Program-made: the position numbers and the translations under genes
Shown here: positions 48,636 to 58,469 of the stretch, piece after piece
Position numbering within the stretch: position 1 is the stretch's first letter
How the letters are laid out: each line of letters begins with the position of its first letter
From: Desulfofarcimen acetoxidans DSM 771
GTDB taxonomy: Bacteria > Bacillota > Desulfotomaculia > Desulfotomaculales > Desulfofarciminaceae
Direction of reading: 5' to 3'
NCBI RefSeq assembly: GCF_000024205.1
Contig: NC_013216.1
Span: forward strand, 2,480,001-2,544,000
DNA: 64,000 bases
The notes under the pieces: generated by a model
Told to the model about the DNA's origin: nothing
Databases searched by the model: none
The model's input: the letters and a program-made list of their open reading frames with translations, nothing else

Positions 48636-49560
48636 TGGAATCCTCCTCTCCGGAGAGCAGGTACAGTAAGGCCATGCGTATAGCTACGCCGTTTGTCACC
48701 TGTTCCACTATCACCGACTGTGTACCGTCAGCTATTTCCGGTGCAATTTCCACACCCCTGTTCATCGGGCCGGGATGTAAAACCAGAGCATCAGGCCTGG
48801 CTAAAGCCAGCCTCTGTTTATTCAGCCCGAAAAGGCGTGCATATTCCCTGATACTAGGAAACAGTCCCTGCTGCTGCCTCTCCAGCTGGATGCGCAGCAC
48901 GTTAATGACATCTACACCCTCCAGAGCTTCTTCAACTGACATATAGACCTTTACTCCCAGTTTTTCGATTTCCGCGGGCATTAAAGTTGCGGGCCCGGTC
49001 ACTCTTACTTCCGCACCCATTTTAGTCAGACCCCAGATATTCGAGCGGGCTACGCGGCTGTGTAAAATATCTCCCAGGATAGCAACTTTCAAGCCCTTCA
49101 GCGTGCCCTTCTTTTCTCTGATCGTATACATATCCAACAATGCTTGCGTTGGATGTTCATGTGTCCCGTCACCGGCGTTGATTACAGAGGCCCGTACGGT
49201 CTTGGCCAGCAAATGAGGCGAACCGGCAGCCGAATGACGTATAATTATAATGTTAGCTCCCATAGCTTCAATGGTAAGAGCTGTATCCTTGAGACTTTCT
49301 CCCTTGACCACACTGCTGGTGCTGGGAGAAATAGCAATGGTATCGGCGCTTAAATACTTGGCAGCCAAATCAAAAGAGGACCTGGTTCTGGTACTGGGTT
49401 CATAAAAAAATGTCACAATAGTACGGCCTCTTAAAGTCGGCACCTTTTTTATTTTACGTTTGAGTATGTCCTTCATAGGAGTTGCAGTATCCAAAATTAG
49501 ATTAATCTCTTCAACCGTAAGTTCACGAATACCCAGAAGATCTTTGCTGTTCAGGCTCAC
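48619..49560 (-). CDS. pyrB: Aspartate carbamoyltransferase, catalytic chain
   Basis: Joins carbamoyl phosphate to aspartate, the committed step. The carbamoyl-phosphate motif [16 protein letters not shown] and [12 protein letters not shown] are intact. GTG 49560, after AAAGGGGGAG, gives 313 residues; the longer frame back to 49593 would run into the attenuator hairpin. No pyrI regulatory chain gene is present, as usual in Firmicutes. Confidence 0.95.
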   Translation of the reverse strand: MSLNSKDLLGIRELTVEEINLILDTATPMKDILKRKIKKVPTLRGRTIVTFFYEPSTRTRSSFDLAAKYLSADTIAISPSTSSVVKGESLKDTALTIEAMGANIIIIRHSAAGSPHLLAKTVRASVINAGDGTHEHPTQALLDMYTIREKKGTLKGLKVAILGDILHSRVARSNIWGLTKMGAEVRVTGPATLMPAEIEKLGVKVYMSVEEALEGVDVINVLRIQLERQQQGLFPSIREYARLFGLNKQRLALARPDALVLHPGPMNRGVEIAPEIADGTQSVIVEQVTNGVAIRMALLYLLSGEEDSNEITG

Positions 49561-49580
49561 AAACACTCCCCCTTTCCACA

Positions 49581-49670
49581 ATAAAAACCTCACTCCGTTA
49601 AACGGCGTGAGGCTGGCAAAGGTATAAAAACACTACCTTCCTTTGCCGGCCTCACAGGACCGTTTTTAAA
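49581..49670 (-). promoter_or_regulatory. PyrR-dependent attenuator ahead of pyrB
   Basis: The minus strand carries the PyrR-binding box ACGGTCCTGTGAGGCCGG (about 49663–49646) followed by a terminator hairpin CCTCACGCCGTT / AACGGAGTGAGG with TTTTTATT (49612–49581). UMP-bound PyrR would favour the terminator and lower expression of pyrB and all later genes. Confidence 0.88.
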
Positions 49671-49687
49671 AGGATGGTGCTAAAAAA

Positions 49688-50251
<564 letters not shown>

Positions 50252-50260
50252 TTAAGGGTA

Positions 50261-50350
50261 TTAAAAAACCTGCTTAACAGTAAGCAGGCATAGTTTGACA
50301 AGTAAACATTACCCATGCGCTCCTTACCGGCCTCACTGAGCCGATGTTAA
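50261..50350 (-). promoter_or_regulatory. PyrR-dependent attenuator in the pyr operon leader
   Basis: On the minus strand the box TCGGCTCAGTGAGGCCGG (about 50344–50327) matches the PyrR-binding loop, and CCTGCTTACTGTTAAGCAGG with TTTTTTAA (50288–50261) is a terminator just before pyrR. Confidence 0.88.
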
Positions 50351-50372
50351 AGGCAGCTTTTATTACTAAGTA

Positions 50373-50401
50373 ATGTTATACAAGTTTATCGTATATGTCA
50401 A
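50373..50401 (-). promoter_or_regulatory. Sigma-A promoter of the pyr operon
   Basis: Minus strand TTGACA (50401–50396) and TAACAT (50378–50373) are 17 nt apart and lie about 25 nt before the first PyrR box. Confidence 0.85.
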
Positions 50402-50461
50402 TGGTTTTTTGTTTATTTAACAATATAATAGACGAATTTTCACAGTTGGGCAACAAATTGT

Positions 50462-50737
50462 TCAGAGTTTGCTCATACCGATAAAAATCAACAATACACC
50501 CAGAATAATAATCAACATTCCGCTCCAGGGAAGCCTTCCCATTAAGCCGAACAGGCCAATAGAGGTTACAGTAACTAAGATCATCGGACCAACCATTGCC
50601 AGAACAGAATTAATCTTAAAAGCAACGGCCACGTTATTATATTTTAGCATTAACAAAGCGGCGGTCAATTCTACGCTGGCAGACAATAATCTCATACCAG
50701 CCATTCCCAGAACTATTTTATCAAAAATTTGCAGCAT
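50462..50737 (-). CDS. yqhV: YqhV family membrane protein (DUF2619)
   Basis: A 91-residue protein with three hydrophobic segments (about 6–30, 38–58, 64–88). MAGMRLLSASVELTAALLML fits the YqhV family, usually found near spoIIIA sporulation genes in Firmicutes but alone here. ATG 50737 is preferred, with GGGGGAGG ahead. Function unknown. Confidence 0.75.
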   Translation of the reverse strand: MLQIFDKIVLGMAGMRLLSASVELTAALLMLKYNNVAVAFKINSVLAMVGPMILVTVTSIGLFGLMGRLPWSGMLIIILGVLLIFIGMSKL

Positions 50738-50980
50738 CCTCACGCCTCCCCCAAAGATAAAAAATATACATAAATCTCATATGCGGTACAAGTAAAAGAA
50801 ATACATACGAAATATTTAATCGTGGTAAAATACTTTACGTTATCTGCTTTTTTGTTTTCCTCTTCATAAAAGCTTGCTATATAAACAATGATGAAATACT
50901 TCATTTAGGTAATGACTGTCTTTTATTTGTGGTTTTAAAAATCATGAGATTAATAATAACTGCAAGGGAAGTGATATTAT

Positions 50981-52300
50981 ATGAAAAAAGGCGGAAGTAT
51001 AGCCCTGGCTTCTCTAGCCGGTGTGGCACTGGTTATGGTACTGGGAAATTCCATGCTCATACCGGTTCTCCCGGCCATCAAAACTTCATTAGCTCTATCT
51101 CAGTTCAAGGTCAGCCTGATCATATCAGTGTTCTCTTTTTCTGCCGGATTAATCATCCCGGTTGCCGGTTTCCTTTCTGATCGCTTCGGGCGAAAGAAAA
51201 TTATCGTACCGGCACTCTTACTATATGGTCTGGGTGGTGTAATAGCAGGTCTGGCAGCAATACTGCTGAAACAAAGTTCTTATTATATTATACTGGCCGG
51301 GCGAATCATGCAGGGTATTGGGGCAGCAGGCACTTCTTCTATTGCTATGGCCTTATGCGGAGACTTGTATAAAGGTTCGGAACGCAGCAAATCGCTGGGT
51401 ATAATTGAGTCCGCCAACGGTCTGGGCAAAGTTATAAGTCCCATTCTGGGTTCTCTGGTGGGACTTATAGCCTGGTACGCGACACTGCTTTTTTTTCCTC
51501 TCATCGCAGTACCTATTGCAGCGGCAGTATGGTTTTTAGTAAAAGAACCGGAAGGAAATACCTCAAATGAGCCAATGCGCAAGTATTTGCAGGACTTTGC
51601 CAAAATATTTAAAAATAGTTACCCTATGCTGCTGTCAGCCTTTTTTGCCGGAGCAGCCGCCCTGCTGGTTCTGTTCGGCGTGCTTTTTTTCCTGTCCGAC
51701 TACCTGGAAAACACTTATGGACTTAAAGGGGTTTCTAAAGGAGGAGCTTTAGCTATTCCGGTGCTCTTCATGAGTGCGACTTCTTATATAACTGGTTTAA
51801 GCATCAAAAAGAATTTTGGCTTAATGAAAACCTTGATTGTCACCGGGCTGTTTCTTACCGGTGCCGCCCTTTCAGTTTTGCCGTTATTTCATAATACCTA
51901 TATATTCTTTATAGCTATCTCTCTGGCCGGAATTGGCAGCGGTTTGGTTCTGCCCTGTCTAAATACTTTCATTACCAGTTCTGCCGGTTCTGAAGAAAGG
52001 GGTCTGTTAACTTCTTTTTACGGAAGCGTGCGTTTTTTCGGCGTTGCTGCAGGACCGCCGCTTTTCGGTCTGCTCATGGGTATCAGCTGGAAGGTTATGT
52101 TTTGGAGTTCCTCAGCTATATCAGCATCAGCAGCAGTTTTAGCACTTCTCTTTATAAAACCCGTTCAAAATAAATCTGCAAAAAAAGAGGGCGATAAACC
52201 GCCCATAGATATCCAAACAGTACAGGTTAAAACACCGCAACAAATATTTGTTCTGAATAAGCCTGTCAATAAACCTCTAAATAATAAAAAGGATACTTGA
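50981..52300 (+). CDS. Major facilitator superfamily transporter (12-TM)
   Basis: A 439-residue MFS carrier of DHA1 type. Helix 1 begins ASLAGVALVMVLGNSMLIPVLP and the loop GFLSDRFGRKKI is motif A; GRIMQGIGAAGTSS matches the motif on helix 4. A charged C-terminal tail of ~40 residues ends in NKPLNNKKD. Substrate cannot be read from the sequence. GGGAAGTG precedes the ATG. Confidence 0.85.
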   Translation: MKKGGSIALASLAGVALVMVLGNSMLIPVLPAIKTSLALSQFKVSLIISVFSFSAGLIIPVAGFLSDRFGRKKIIVPALLLYGLGGVIAGLAAILLKQSSYYIILAGRIMQGIGAAGTSSIAMALCGDLYKGSERSKSLGIIESANGLGKVISPILGSLVGLIAWYATLLFFPLIAVPIAAAVWFLVKEPEGNTSNEPMRKYLQDFAKIFKNSYPMLLSAFFAGAAALLVLFGVLFFLSDYLENTYGLKGVSKGGALAIPVLFMSATSYITGLSIKKNFGLMKTLIVTGLFLTGAALSVLPLFHNTYIFFIAISLAGIGSGLVLPCLNTFITSSAGSEERGLLTSFYGSVRFFGVAAGPPLFGLLMGISWKVMFWSSSAISASAAVLALLFIKPVQNKSAKKEGDKPPIDIQTVQVKTPQQIFVLNKPVNKPLNNKKDT

Positions 52301-52435
52301 TGCAAAAACCATTAAATGGCATAACTGTTATGGCAAATAACCGCTGATACTATGTAACATATGTTTTGTATTCTGAATACTCTGAGTGCATAAGGTGTTA
52401 TTGCTACAGACAACAAGTATCACTTCACTTCATTA

Positions 52436-52487
52436 ACGGGTTAGAAAGATTTCGGAGGTGTAAGACACCGCAGGGTGAATTGCCCGT
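52436..52487 (+). ncRNA. Candidate structured leader of the phosphosulfolactate synthase gene
   Basis: ACGGG (52436–52440) can pair with CCCGT (52483–52487), enclosing the hairpin GGTGT-aag-ACACC (52457–52469). The competing pairing AGGGT…GCCC (around 52472–52486) would break the outer stem. It ends about 15 nt before the start codon and next to the ribosome site AAAGGAG, so could affect translation. I do not recognise a known riboswitch class. Confidence 0.35.
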
Positions 52488-52503
52488 GAAAGGAGTTGGA
52501 GGA

Positions 52504-53325
52504 ATGAGTGAATATCATAGTTCAAAAACCTGGCGGCAGTTGCTTCGCTTCCCGCTGGACGGACGTGACAGCAAACCCAGAGCAAAAGGCTTAACCATGA
52601 TTATTGATAATGGTCTGGGATTAGGTGAAACCAGAGATTTACTTACACTGGTAGGAGATTATATTGATTTCATAAAACTGGGATTTGGTACATCAGCCCT
52701 TTATTCCCAGAATCTATTGGAAGAGAAAATAAGTATGGCACTATCCTTTAATATTGATATCTACCCAGGAGGTACCTTTTTTGAAATAGCCGTACTGCAG
52801 GATAGCTGGGAAGAATTTATCATAATGGCTAAGCATATAGGTTTTACCGCAATTGAGGTGTCAGACGGAACTATCAAAATACCTGATGAAATAAGAGAAA
52901 AAGCCATTTCTCTGGCCAGCAGCATAAATCTAAAAGTGTTAACTGAGATAGGGCAAAAGGATCCCCGTGATCAGATTCCCCTGCCGGAAATGTTGTCGCA
53001 GATTAAAAAAGATGTTGACTGCGGGGCTGATTGGATAATTGTTGAAGGAAGGGAATCAGGTCAGAATGCCGGGGTATATGACCATAACGGTTGTTTTATA
53101 ATGCATCAGATGGAGGAGATTGTTTCCGTAATACCTGATCCGAGTATGCTCATATGGGAGGCGCCTTTAAAACAGCAGCAGCAAGAATTAATAATGCGTT
53201 TCGGGCCCAATGTAAATATAGGCAATATAGCTCCCCATGAGGTCTTGGCTTTAGAAGCCTTGAGATCGGGTTTAAGAGGAGATACCCTGAGATTTTCATG
53301 CAATAATATTATAAGCAGAGTTTAA
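52504..53325 (+). CDS. comA: Phosphosulfolactate synthase
   Basis: A 273-residue (2R)-phospho-3-sulfolactate synthase family enzyme, which adds sulfite to phosphoenolpyruvate. A TIM-barrel with KGLTMIIDNGLGLGETRDLL, DFIKLGFGTSALY and IDIYPGGTFFEIA, then WIIVEGRESGQNAGVYD. In archaea this starts coenzyme M synthesis; in sporulating bacteria (YitD of Bacillus) it relates to sulfolactate. The ATG at 52504 follows AAAGGAGTTGGAGG. No comB or comC gene is nearby, so end product is uncertain. Confidence 0.9.
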   Translation: MSEYHSSKTWRQLLRFPLDGRDSKPRAKGLTMIIDNGLGLGETRDLLTLVGDYIDFIKLGFGTSALYSQNLLEEKISMALSFNIDIYPGGTFFEIAVLQDSWEEFIIMAKHIGFTAIEVSDGTIKIPDEIREKAISLASSINLKVLTEIGQKDPRDQIPLPEMLSQIKKDVDCGADWIIVEGRESGQNAGVYDHNGCFIMHQMEEIVSVIPDPSMLIWEAPLKQQQQELIMRFGPNVNIGNIAPHEVLALEALRSGLRGDTLRFSCNNIISRV

Positions 53326-53334
53326 GTACGACTT

Positions 53335-53356
53335 GTCACGGGAAACCGTGACTTTT
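53335..53356 (+). terminator. Terminator after phosphosulfolactate synthase
   Basis: GTCACGG-gaaa-CCGTGAC with a GAAA tetraloop, followed by TTTTATTG. Confidence 0.88.
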
Positions 53357-53555
53357 ATTGTATTCCGGTAAATTGTGCTTCTGGTGGAGCTGCGGATAAG
53401 TCATTGTTTAATGAAGTACAAATTTATGTTGCATAAGCGAGATTAGTACCGCATAATTTCCGATAAGAACAAGTGCCTATGGTTGCCGAGAAAGCGGGTT
53501 ATAATAAAACATTCTGCAACATATAATGGACAAATACAGAATAACGGAGGACCTT

Positions 53556-54008
53556 ATGTCAGGGCTTGCCATGCTAATTGCCTTACTGGTTATCGGAGTA
53601 TTTTTCCGGTCTAATTTGATAGCTGCTGCAGCATTAATTCTTCTAATACTTAAGCTGGTCAACTTGCAGTTTATCTTCCCTTACCTGGAAAAAAGGGGAC
53701 TTGAAATAGGTCTGCTGTTTTTAATTATTTCTATATTGGTCCCTCTGGCTTCCGGAAAAATTGACAGTAAAGATATTATTTATACACTGACCTCTCTACC
53801 GGGATTAATGGCAATACTGGGCGGGGCCTTAGCCACCCATTTAAACGGTGAGGGGTTAAAACTGCTGCAAGTTGATCCTGCAGTTATTTTCGGCCTGGTT
53901 TTTGGCTCCATCATAGGCATTGTTCTATTTAACGGGCAGCCGGTCGGGCCGTTAATGGCTGCAGGAATCACAGCACTGTTTTTAGAAGTAATCTATCTAA
54001 TCAAGTAA
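53556..54008 (+). CDS. DUF441 family membrane protein
   Basis: A 150-residue protein of four or five hydrophobic segments; family DUF441, function unknown. IFPYLEKRGLEIGLLFLIIS and GALATHLNGEGLKLL are typical. ATG 53556, five nt after GGAGG, gives the usual family length. Confidence 0.85.
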   Translation: MSGLAMLIALLVIGVFFRSNLIAAAALILLILKLVNLQFIFPYLEKRGLEIGLLFLIISILVPLASGKIDSKDIIYTLTSLPGLMAILGGALATHLNGEGLKLLQVDPAVIFGLVFGSIIGIVLFNGQPVGPLMAAGITALFLEVIYLIK

Positions 54009-54055
54009 CTAACAATTAATTGTCAATTGATAAGAGTTTCTATTTATCAAATTTT

Positions 54056-54150
54056 AAGAAAGTCGTTTAAGTAACTTTCGAGACGGCCACAGGCACTCAT
54101 GCCCGACAGAAATTATGCAAACACAAATCTTCCCGGGGTAAAATAAAAAC
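54056..54150. repeat. Interspersed structured repeat, copy 1
   Basis: About 95 nt beginning AAGAAAGTC, with GAAAGT/ACTTTC stem, then GAG-ac-GGCCacaGGC-aCTC, AGAAATTATGC and a tail TTCCCGGGGTAAAATAAAAAC. It lacks about 28 nt of the interior of copies 2 and 3. It lies in the gap between the convergent DUF441 and CBS genes. Confidence 0.8.
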
Positions 54151-54198
54151 AGCCGACTTGATAATCTTTGCTTTAACAAAGAATCAAGCCAGCTGGTG

Positions 54199-54684
54199 TT
54201 ACAACAATTCACCTATCATATTAAATACATCTATACCTCTGATTACACCTACTACCTTTCCATCATCAAGCACCGGCACAGAATTAATACCATTTCTCAC
54301 CATTAATTCCACGGCTATCATTAAATCATCGTCAACCTTAACTGAGGCAACTTTTTTACTGCGCATAACTTTCTTAATAGGTATATCACCTGCTGACTTA
54401 TGAATTTCACCCAGCAGGTAAACCCAGAGATAATCTTTGGACATGCCTGAATCCTTTTCTGCTATAACCAATGCCTGCAAGATCGAGCGGACAGTCATAA
54501 CCCCAACTAACTCATCATGGTCATTTACTACCAGCAAAGACCTATGCCCCTGGGCGATTCCCTTCTCATCCAAAAAAAAGGTTGCCTTTAAAGCATTAAT
54601 AGCGTCCTTTACAGTACCACTTTCTTTAACAATAGTATAATCTGATACAGGAATCATAACTTCTTTGGCTAATACTTTCTTCAT
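54199..54684 (-). CDS. CBS-domain-pair protein
   Basis: A 161-residue cytoplasmic protein made of two CBS motifs: the first starts VMIPVSDYTIVKESGTVKDA, the second KKVMRSKKVASVKVDDDLM and ends with NGINSVPVLDDGKVVGVIRG. CBS pairs usually sense adenine nucleotides. No other domain is fused, so the partner is unknown. GAGGGTG precedes the ATG. Confidence 0.85.
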   Translation of the reverse strand: MKKVLAKEVMIPVSDYTIVKESGTVKDAINALKATFFLDEKGIAQGHRSLLVVNDHDELVGVMTVRSILQALVIAEKDSGMSKDYLWVYLLGEIHKSAGDIPIKKVMRSKKVASVKVDDDLMIAVELMVRNGINSVPVLDDGKVVGVIRGIDVFNMIGELL

Positions 54685-54825
54685 TTCGTCACCCTCTTTT
54701 TATTAAAATTTTATGATTTGAGGTTATAAATGTCAATCGGTTTTCAATGTTTTTTTCAGGATTTAAAAAATAATTCAATGCTCTATAATAATTCATATTC
54801 TTATTTAATAGAAAATATAAGTATG

Positions 54826-54858
54826 TTATAATTAATTAATACAATTAATTAATTATAA
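54826..54858. promoter_or_regulatory. Long AT palindrome upstream of the phosphorylase gene
   Basis: TTATAATTAATTAAT and its perfect complement (54844–54858) flank a 3-nt centre, 58 bp before the glgP start. Fifteen exact base pairs is well beyond chance. It could be an operator, and TATAAT lies within each arm. Confidence 0.55.
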
Positions 54859-54916
54859 GGTCTAAATATCTTTTTAGTTTTGGCTGAACGTCTTTAAACT
54901 TAAAGGGAGGGACCAT

Positions 54917-57463
54917 ATGTTTTTCTTACGCACACTGTCAGTAGCTCCTAAACTTCCGGAAAATATAGGTGAACTGAGCAAGCTGGCTTATAATGTTTGG
55001 TTTAGCTGGAATCCCAATGCCTGGGAGCTTTTTCGACGAATTGATAAAAAGCTCTGGGAAGAGGTAGGACATAACCCTGTAAAATTTTTACTAAACGTGA
55101 AGCAGCAGGATTTGGATAATGCCGCCCTAGACCACGATTATTTGAATCTCTATAAAAAAGTTATTCAGGAGCTAAATGCTTACTTAGAAGAAGAAACTAA
55201 ATTTAAAAACTATCACCCTGAGCATAAGGATCAGGTAATTGCTTATTTTTCTGCAGAATTTGGTATACACGAATCACATCCTACTTATTCAGGTGGCTTA
55301 GGTTTGTTAGCCGGTGACCATTGCAAAGCGGCCAGCGACCTGGGTTTACCCTTTGTGGGCATGGGATTGCTTTATAAAAACGGTTATTTTGAGCAACGTA
55401 TAAATATTGAAGGCTGGCAGGAATCAAGATATTCTAATTTTAACTACCACCAGATGCCTGTTAGGACAGTAACTAATAATGACGGAAGTGAATTAATCAT
55501 TCCCGTAGAAATGCCGGGTAGAACTGTTTACCTTAAAGTATGGTGCATGCATGTTGGGCGCATTAATATCTATTTTTTGGATGCCGATTTATCCCAAAAC
55601 GCAGTGCATGACAGATCTCTTACCGGGCAGCTTTACGGGGGAGACAGAGAAAACCGCATTGCCCAGGAAATACTGCTGGGTATTGGCGGTGTTAAAGCAC
55701 TTCGTGCCATAGGTATTAATCCCCAGGCCTGGCATATTAATGAAGGGCATGCCGCTTTTCTAATACTGGAACGCTTGCGTGAACTTGTACAAGCCGGTAT
55801 TCCCCTGGTAACCGCAATGGAAGCAGTAAGATCCAATACTATATTTACAACACATACTCCGGTACCCGCCGGTCATGATGTTTTCAGTTCGGAATTAATA
55901 GATAAATACCTTTGGCAGCTCAGGGATCAATTAGGCTTGAGCGGGGAGGATTTTCTCAAGCTGGGCTGGGATGACGAGAAATACCAGTTTAATATGACTC
56001 TTTTGGCGTTACGCCTGTCTCTTTTCTGTAATGGTGTAAGCAAGTTGCATGGTCAGGTTTCCAGAGAAATGTTTCAACGTTTTTATCCCAATATCCCTGT
56101 GGAGGAAATTCCTATTTCCTCGGTAACTAACGGTGTACACGTTGCTACCTGGCTGGCGCCCAAACTAAGAGAATTACTGGATAAGTATTTAGGCTCAGGT
56201 TGGCATAACGACATTTCACTTCCGAAAAAATGGGCAGGTATAAGCCAAATTCCCGCACAAGAACTATGGAATGTTCATTACAAATTAAAGGAAAAAATGA
56301 TTCAAACAGCCAGAAATAATTTAAGGGGCCAGCGCCTGCGCAACCAGGAGTCCTACCAACGAATCATGGAGGTAAATAATTTTCTGGATCCCAATGTTTT
56401 AACTATTGGCTTTGCTCGTCGTTTTGCTACATATAAGCGTGCTAATTTATTATTACAGGATAAAGAGCGTCTGATTAAAATACTATCAGACAAAGCAAAG
56501 CCGGTACAAATCGTTTTTGCAGGCAAGGCACACCCTGCTGATTACCCGGGTCAAGAGCTAATTAAAGAAATATACTCGCTGACCAATGAAGAAGCGTTCC
56601 GGGGCAGGATATTATTTTTGGAAGACTATGATATTAATTTAGCTCGCACATTACTCCACGGTGTGGATGTTTGGCTTAATACCCCACGGCGACCGATGGA
56701 GGCGAGCGGCACCAGCGGTCAAAAGGCAGCTTTAAACGGCGTGATTAATTTCAGTGTTCTTGATGGCTGGTGGCCTGAAGCATACAATGGCGAAAACGGT
56801 TTTGTTGTAGGCAACGATGTTGTATGCAAAGATGAGGCCAAGCAGGACAAAAATGATGTTTTCACTCTTTATTCCCTGCTGGAAGAAACCATTGTTCCTA
56901 TGTATTACGATAGGGATCATAACAATATTCCCAGAGCCTGGGTGGAGTTGATGAAGAGGTCCCTGCTGACAATTCCACACTATTTTAACACGGAAAGAAT
57001 GGTTATGGATTACTGCAATAATTTCTACGTTCCCGCCATTACCAGGTGGAAACGCTTTAGCGCGGATAATTATGAGCTGGCTCATCAGCTTCAATCATTT
57101 AAGCAAAGATTGTATGACAACTGGCACCAGGTCTCGATAGTGTCCGTAAATACCGCTGCTGATCGGGTGCTTAAAATCGGTGAAGAATTTAAGGTGGAAG
57201 CTGTTGTGGAATTGGGTTACCTTTCACCAAACGAAGTCTCCGTAGAAGTATTTTGCATTGATTTAGAAAACCCGGGTATAAGAAATATTAACTTGATACC
57301 AATGTCTCCGGTCAATCAGATTTCAGAGAACCAATATACTTTTGCGGGCAAATGTATTCCACCCCAGGGCGTGGTTAACTACTCAGTTCGTGTAAGACCC
57401 TCACATCCTGACTTTGAACATAATTTTGAAGTTCCTCTGGTTACCTGGGCTCAATCTTTTTAA
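54917..57463 (+). CDS. glgP: Alpha-glucan (glycogen/maltodextrin) phosphorylase
   Basis: Releases glucose-1-phosphate from alpha-1,4-glucans. The 848-residue protein has an N-terminal DUF3417 segment (about 1–115), the GT35 catalytic body with AEFGIHESHPTYSGGLGLLAGDH and the PLP-lysine region EASGTSGQKAALNGV near residue 600, and a C-terminal ~100-residue beta-rich part. This matches the AglP/Thermus-type phosphorylases rather than the E. coli ones. No other glycogen gene is next to it. GGGAGGG precedes the ATG. Confidence 0.92.
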   Translation: MFFLRTLSVAPKLPENIGELSKLAYNVWFSWNPNAWELFRRIDKKLWEEVGHNPVKFLLNVKQQDLDNAALDHDYLNLYKKVIQELNAYLEEETKFKNYHPEHKDQVIAYFSAEFGIHESHPTYSGGLGLLAGDHCKAASDLGLPFVGMGLLYKNGYFEQRINIEGWQESRYSNFNYHQMPVRTVTNNDGSELIIPVEMPGRTVYLKVWCMHVGRINIYFLDADLSQNAVHDRSLTGQLYGGDRENRIAQEILLGIGGVKALRAIGINPQAWHINEGHAAFLILERLRELVQAGIPLVTAMEAVRSNTIFTTHTPVPAGHDVFSSELIDKYLWQLRDQLGLSGEDFLKLGWDDEKYQFNMTLLALRLSLFCNGVSKLHGQVSREMFQRFYPNIPVEEIPISSVTNGVHVATWLAPKLRELLDKYLGSGWHNDISLPKKWAGISQIPAQELWNVHYKLKEKMIQTARNNLRGQRLRNQESYQRIMEVNNFLDPNVLTIGFARRFATYKRANLLLQDKERLIKILSDKAKPVQIVFAGKAHPADYPGQELIKEIYSLTNEEAFRGRILFLEDYDINLARTLLHGVDVWLNTPRRPMEASGTSGQKAALNGVINFSVLDGWWPEAYNGENGFVVGNDVVCKDEAKQDKNDVFTLYSLLEETIVPMYYDRDHNNIPRAWVELMKRSLLTIPHYFNTERMVMDYCNNFYVPAITRWKRFSADNYELAHQLQSFKQRLYDNWHQVSIVSVNTAADRVLKIGEEFKVEAVVELGYLSPNEVSVEVFCIDLENPGIRNINLIPMSPVNQISENQYTFAGKCIPPQGVVNYSVRVRPSHPDFEHNFEVPLVTWAQSF

Positions 57464-57489
57464 CTACTAGAATGTTACTTTTAAATAAT

Positions 57490-57524
57490 AAAGAACCTGC
57501 TTGGCTTACTAGAGCAGGTTCTTT
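57490..57524. terminator. Bidirectional terminator between glgP and rluD
   Basis: AAAGAACCTGCT (57490–57501) and AGCAGGTTCTTT (57513–57524) form a 12-bp stem serving the convergent genes. Confidence 0.88.
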
Positions 57525-57551
57525 GTTTGGCAAATCAATTTAGCGCCGGTT

Positions 57552-58469
57552 TTATATAACCTGGTTTTCCAGCTCAGCTAATACTTTAACCAAAATATCC
57601 GGCAAAGGTGCATTAAACTCTAAATATTTTCCCGTACGCGGATGAGCAAAGCCTAACAAACAGGCATGCAGGAACTGCCCGTCCAGATTGAAATGAGGTT
57701 TAGACGGACCGTATTTAGGGTCGCCTACAACCTGGTAACCAATATATTTCATGTGAACTCTAATTTGGTGTGTACGACCTGTTTCCAGCTTCAATTCAAG
57801 CAAGGTATAACGGCCAAAACGCTTTAAGACTTTAAAATGTGTTACCGCAGAACGTGAATTCCTGTCTGTCACAGCCATTTTTTGTCTGCTACAGGCATCT
57901 CTGCCAATGGGAGCATCAACAGTTCCAGCATCTTGTTTCAAATTTCCGTGGACTAAAGCTAAATAACGCCGGTTTACCAGTCTTTTTTCTAACTGGGCAG
58001 CCAGATTGTTATGAGCCAAATCATTTTTAGCTACCATTAAAAGTCCGGAGGTATCTTTATCTAATCTATGTACAATACCGGGTCTCAACACACCGTTGAT
58101 ACCTGACAAATCGCGACAATGATATAAGAGAGCGTTGACCATCGTTCCGGTGTAATTTCCCTCAGCGGGATGAACTACCATTCCTCTGGGTTTATTTATC
58201 ACAATAACATCTTCATCTTCAAAATAGATATCAAGTGCAATATTTTCCGCCTCAACAGAAACACCCACGGGATCGGGTATAGTTAAATTAATATAGTCAC
58301 CTGGTTTGATCTTATATTTGGCCGCGACTTTTTTCCCGTTTATTTCTACCAGTCCCTGGGCAATTAATCTTTGAAGTTGGGAACGGCTTATGTCAGGATA
58401 ACAATTACTGAGATAGACATCAAGTCTCTGTCCTATTTCCGGATCTGCATAATGATTAATTGTTTTCAT
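57552..58469 (-). CDS. rluD: RluD-type 23S rRNA pseudouridine synthase
   Basis: A 305-residue pseudouridine synthase. An S4 RNA-binding domain (about 13–80) precedes the catalytic part with aspartate in GIVHRLDKDTSGLLMVAKN and the KTYLA-like RRYLALVHG. It belongs to the RluA/RluD family (YlyB in Bacillus). It overlaps the end of lspA by 14 bp, a common pairing. Confidence 0.92.
   Translation of the reverse strand: MKTINHYADPEIGQRLDVYLSNCYPDISRSQLQRLIAQGLVEINGKKVAAKYKIKPGDYINLTIPDPVGVSVEAENIALDIYFEDEDVIVINKPRGMVVHPAEGNYTGTMVNALLYHCRDLSGINGVLRPGIVHRLDKDTSGLLMVAKNDLAHNNLAAQLEKRLVNRRYLALVHGNLKQDAGTVDAPIGRDACSRQKMAVTDRNSRSAVTHFKVLKRFGRYTLLELKLETGRTHQIRVHMKYIGYQVVGDPKYGPSKPHFNLDGQFLHACLLGFAHPRTGKYLEFNAPLPDILVKVLAELENQVI

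Noticed and set aside
50981-52300. MFS carrier as exporter of the lasso peptide
   Set aside because: It is 18 kb away, on the opposite strand and beyond the pyr operon; lasso exporters are ABC proteins.
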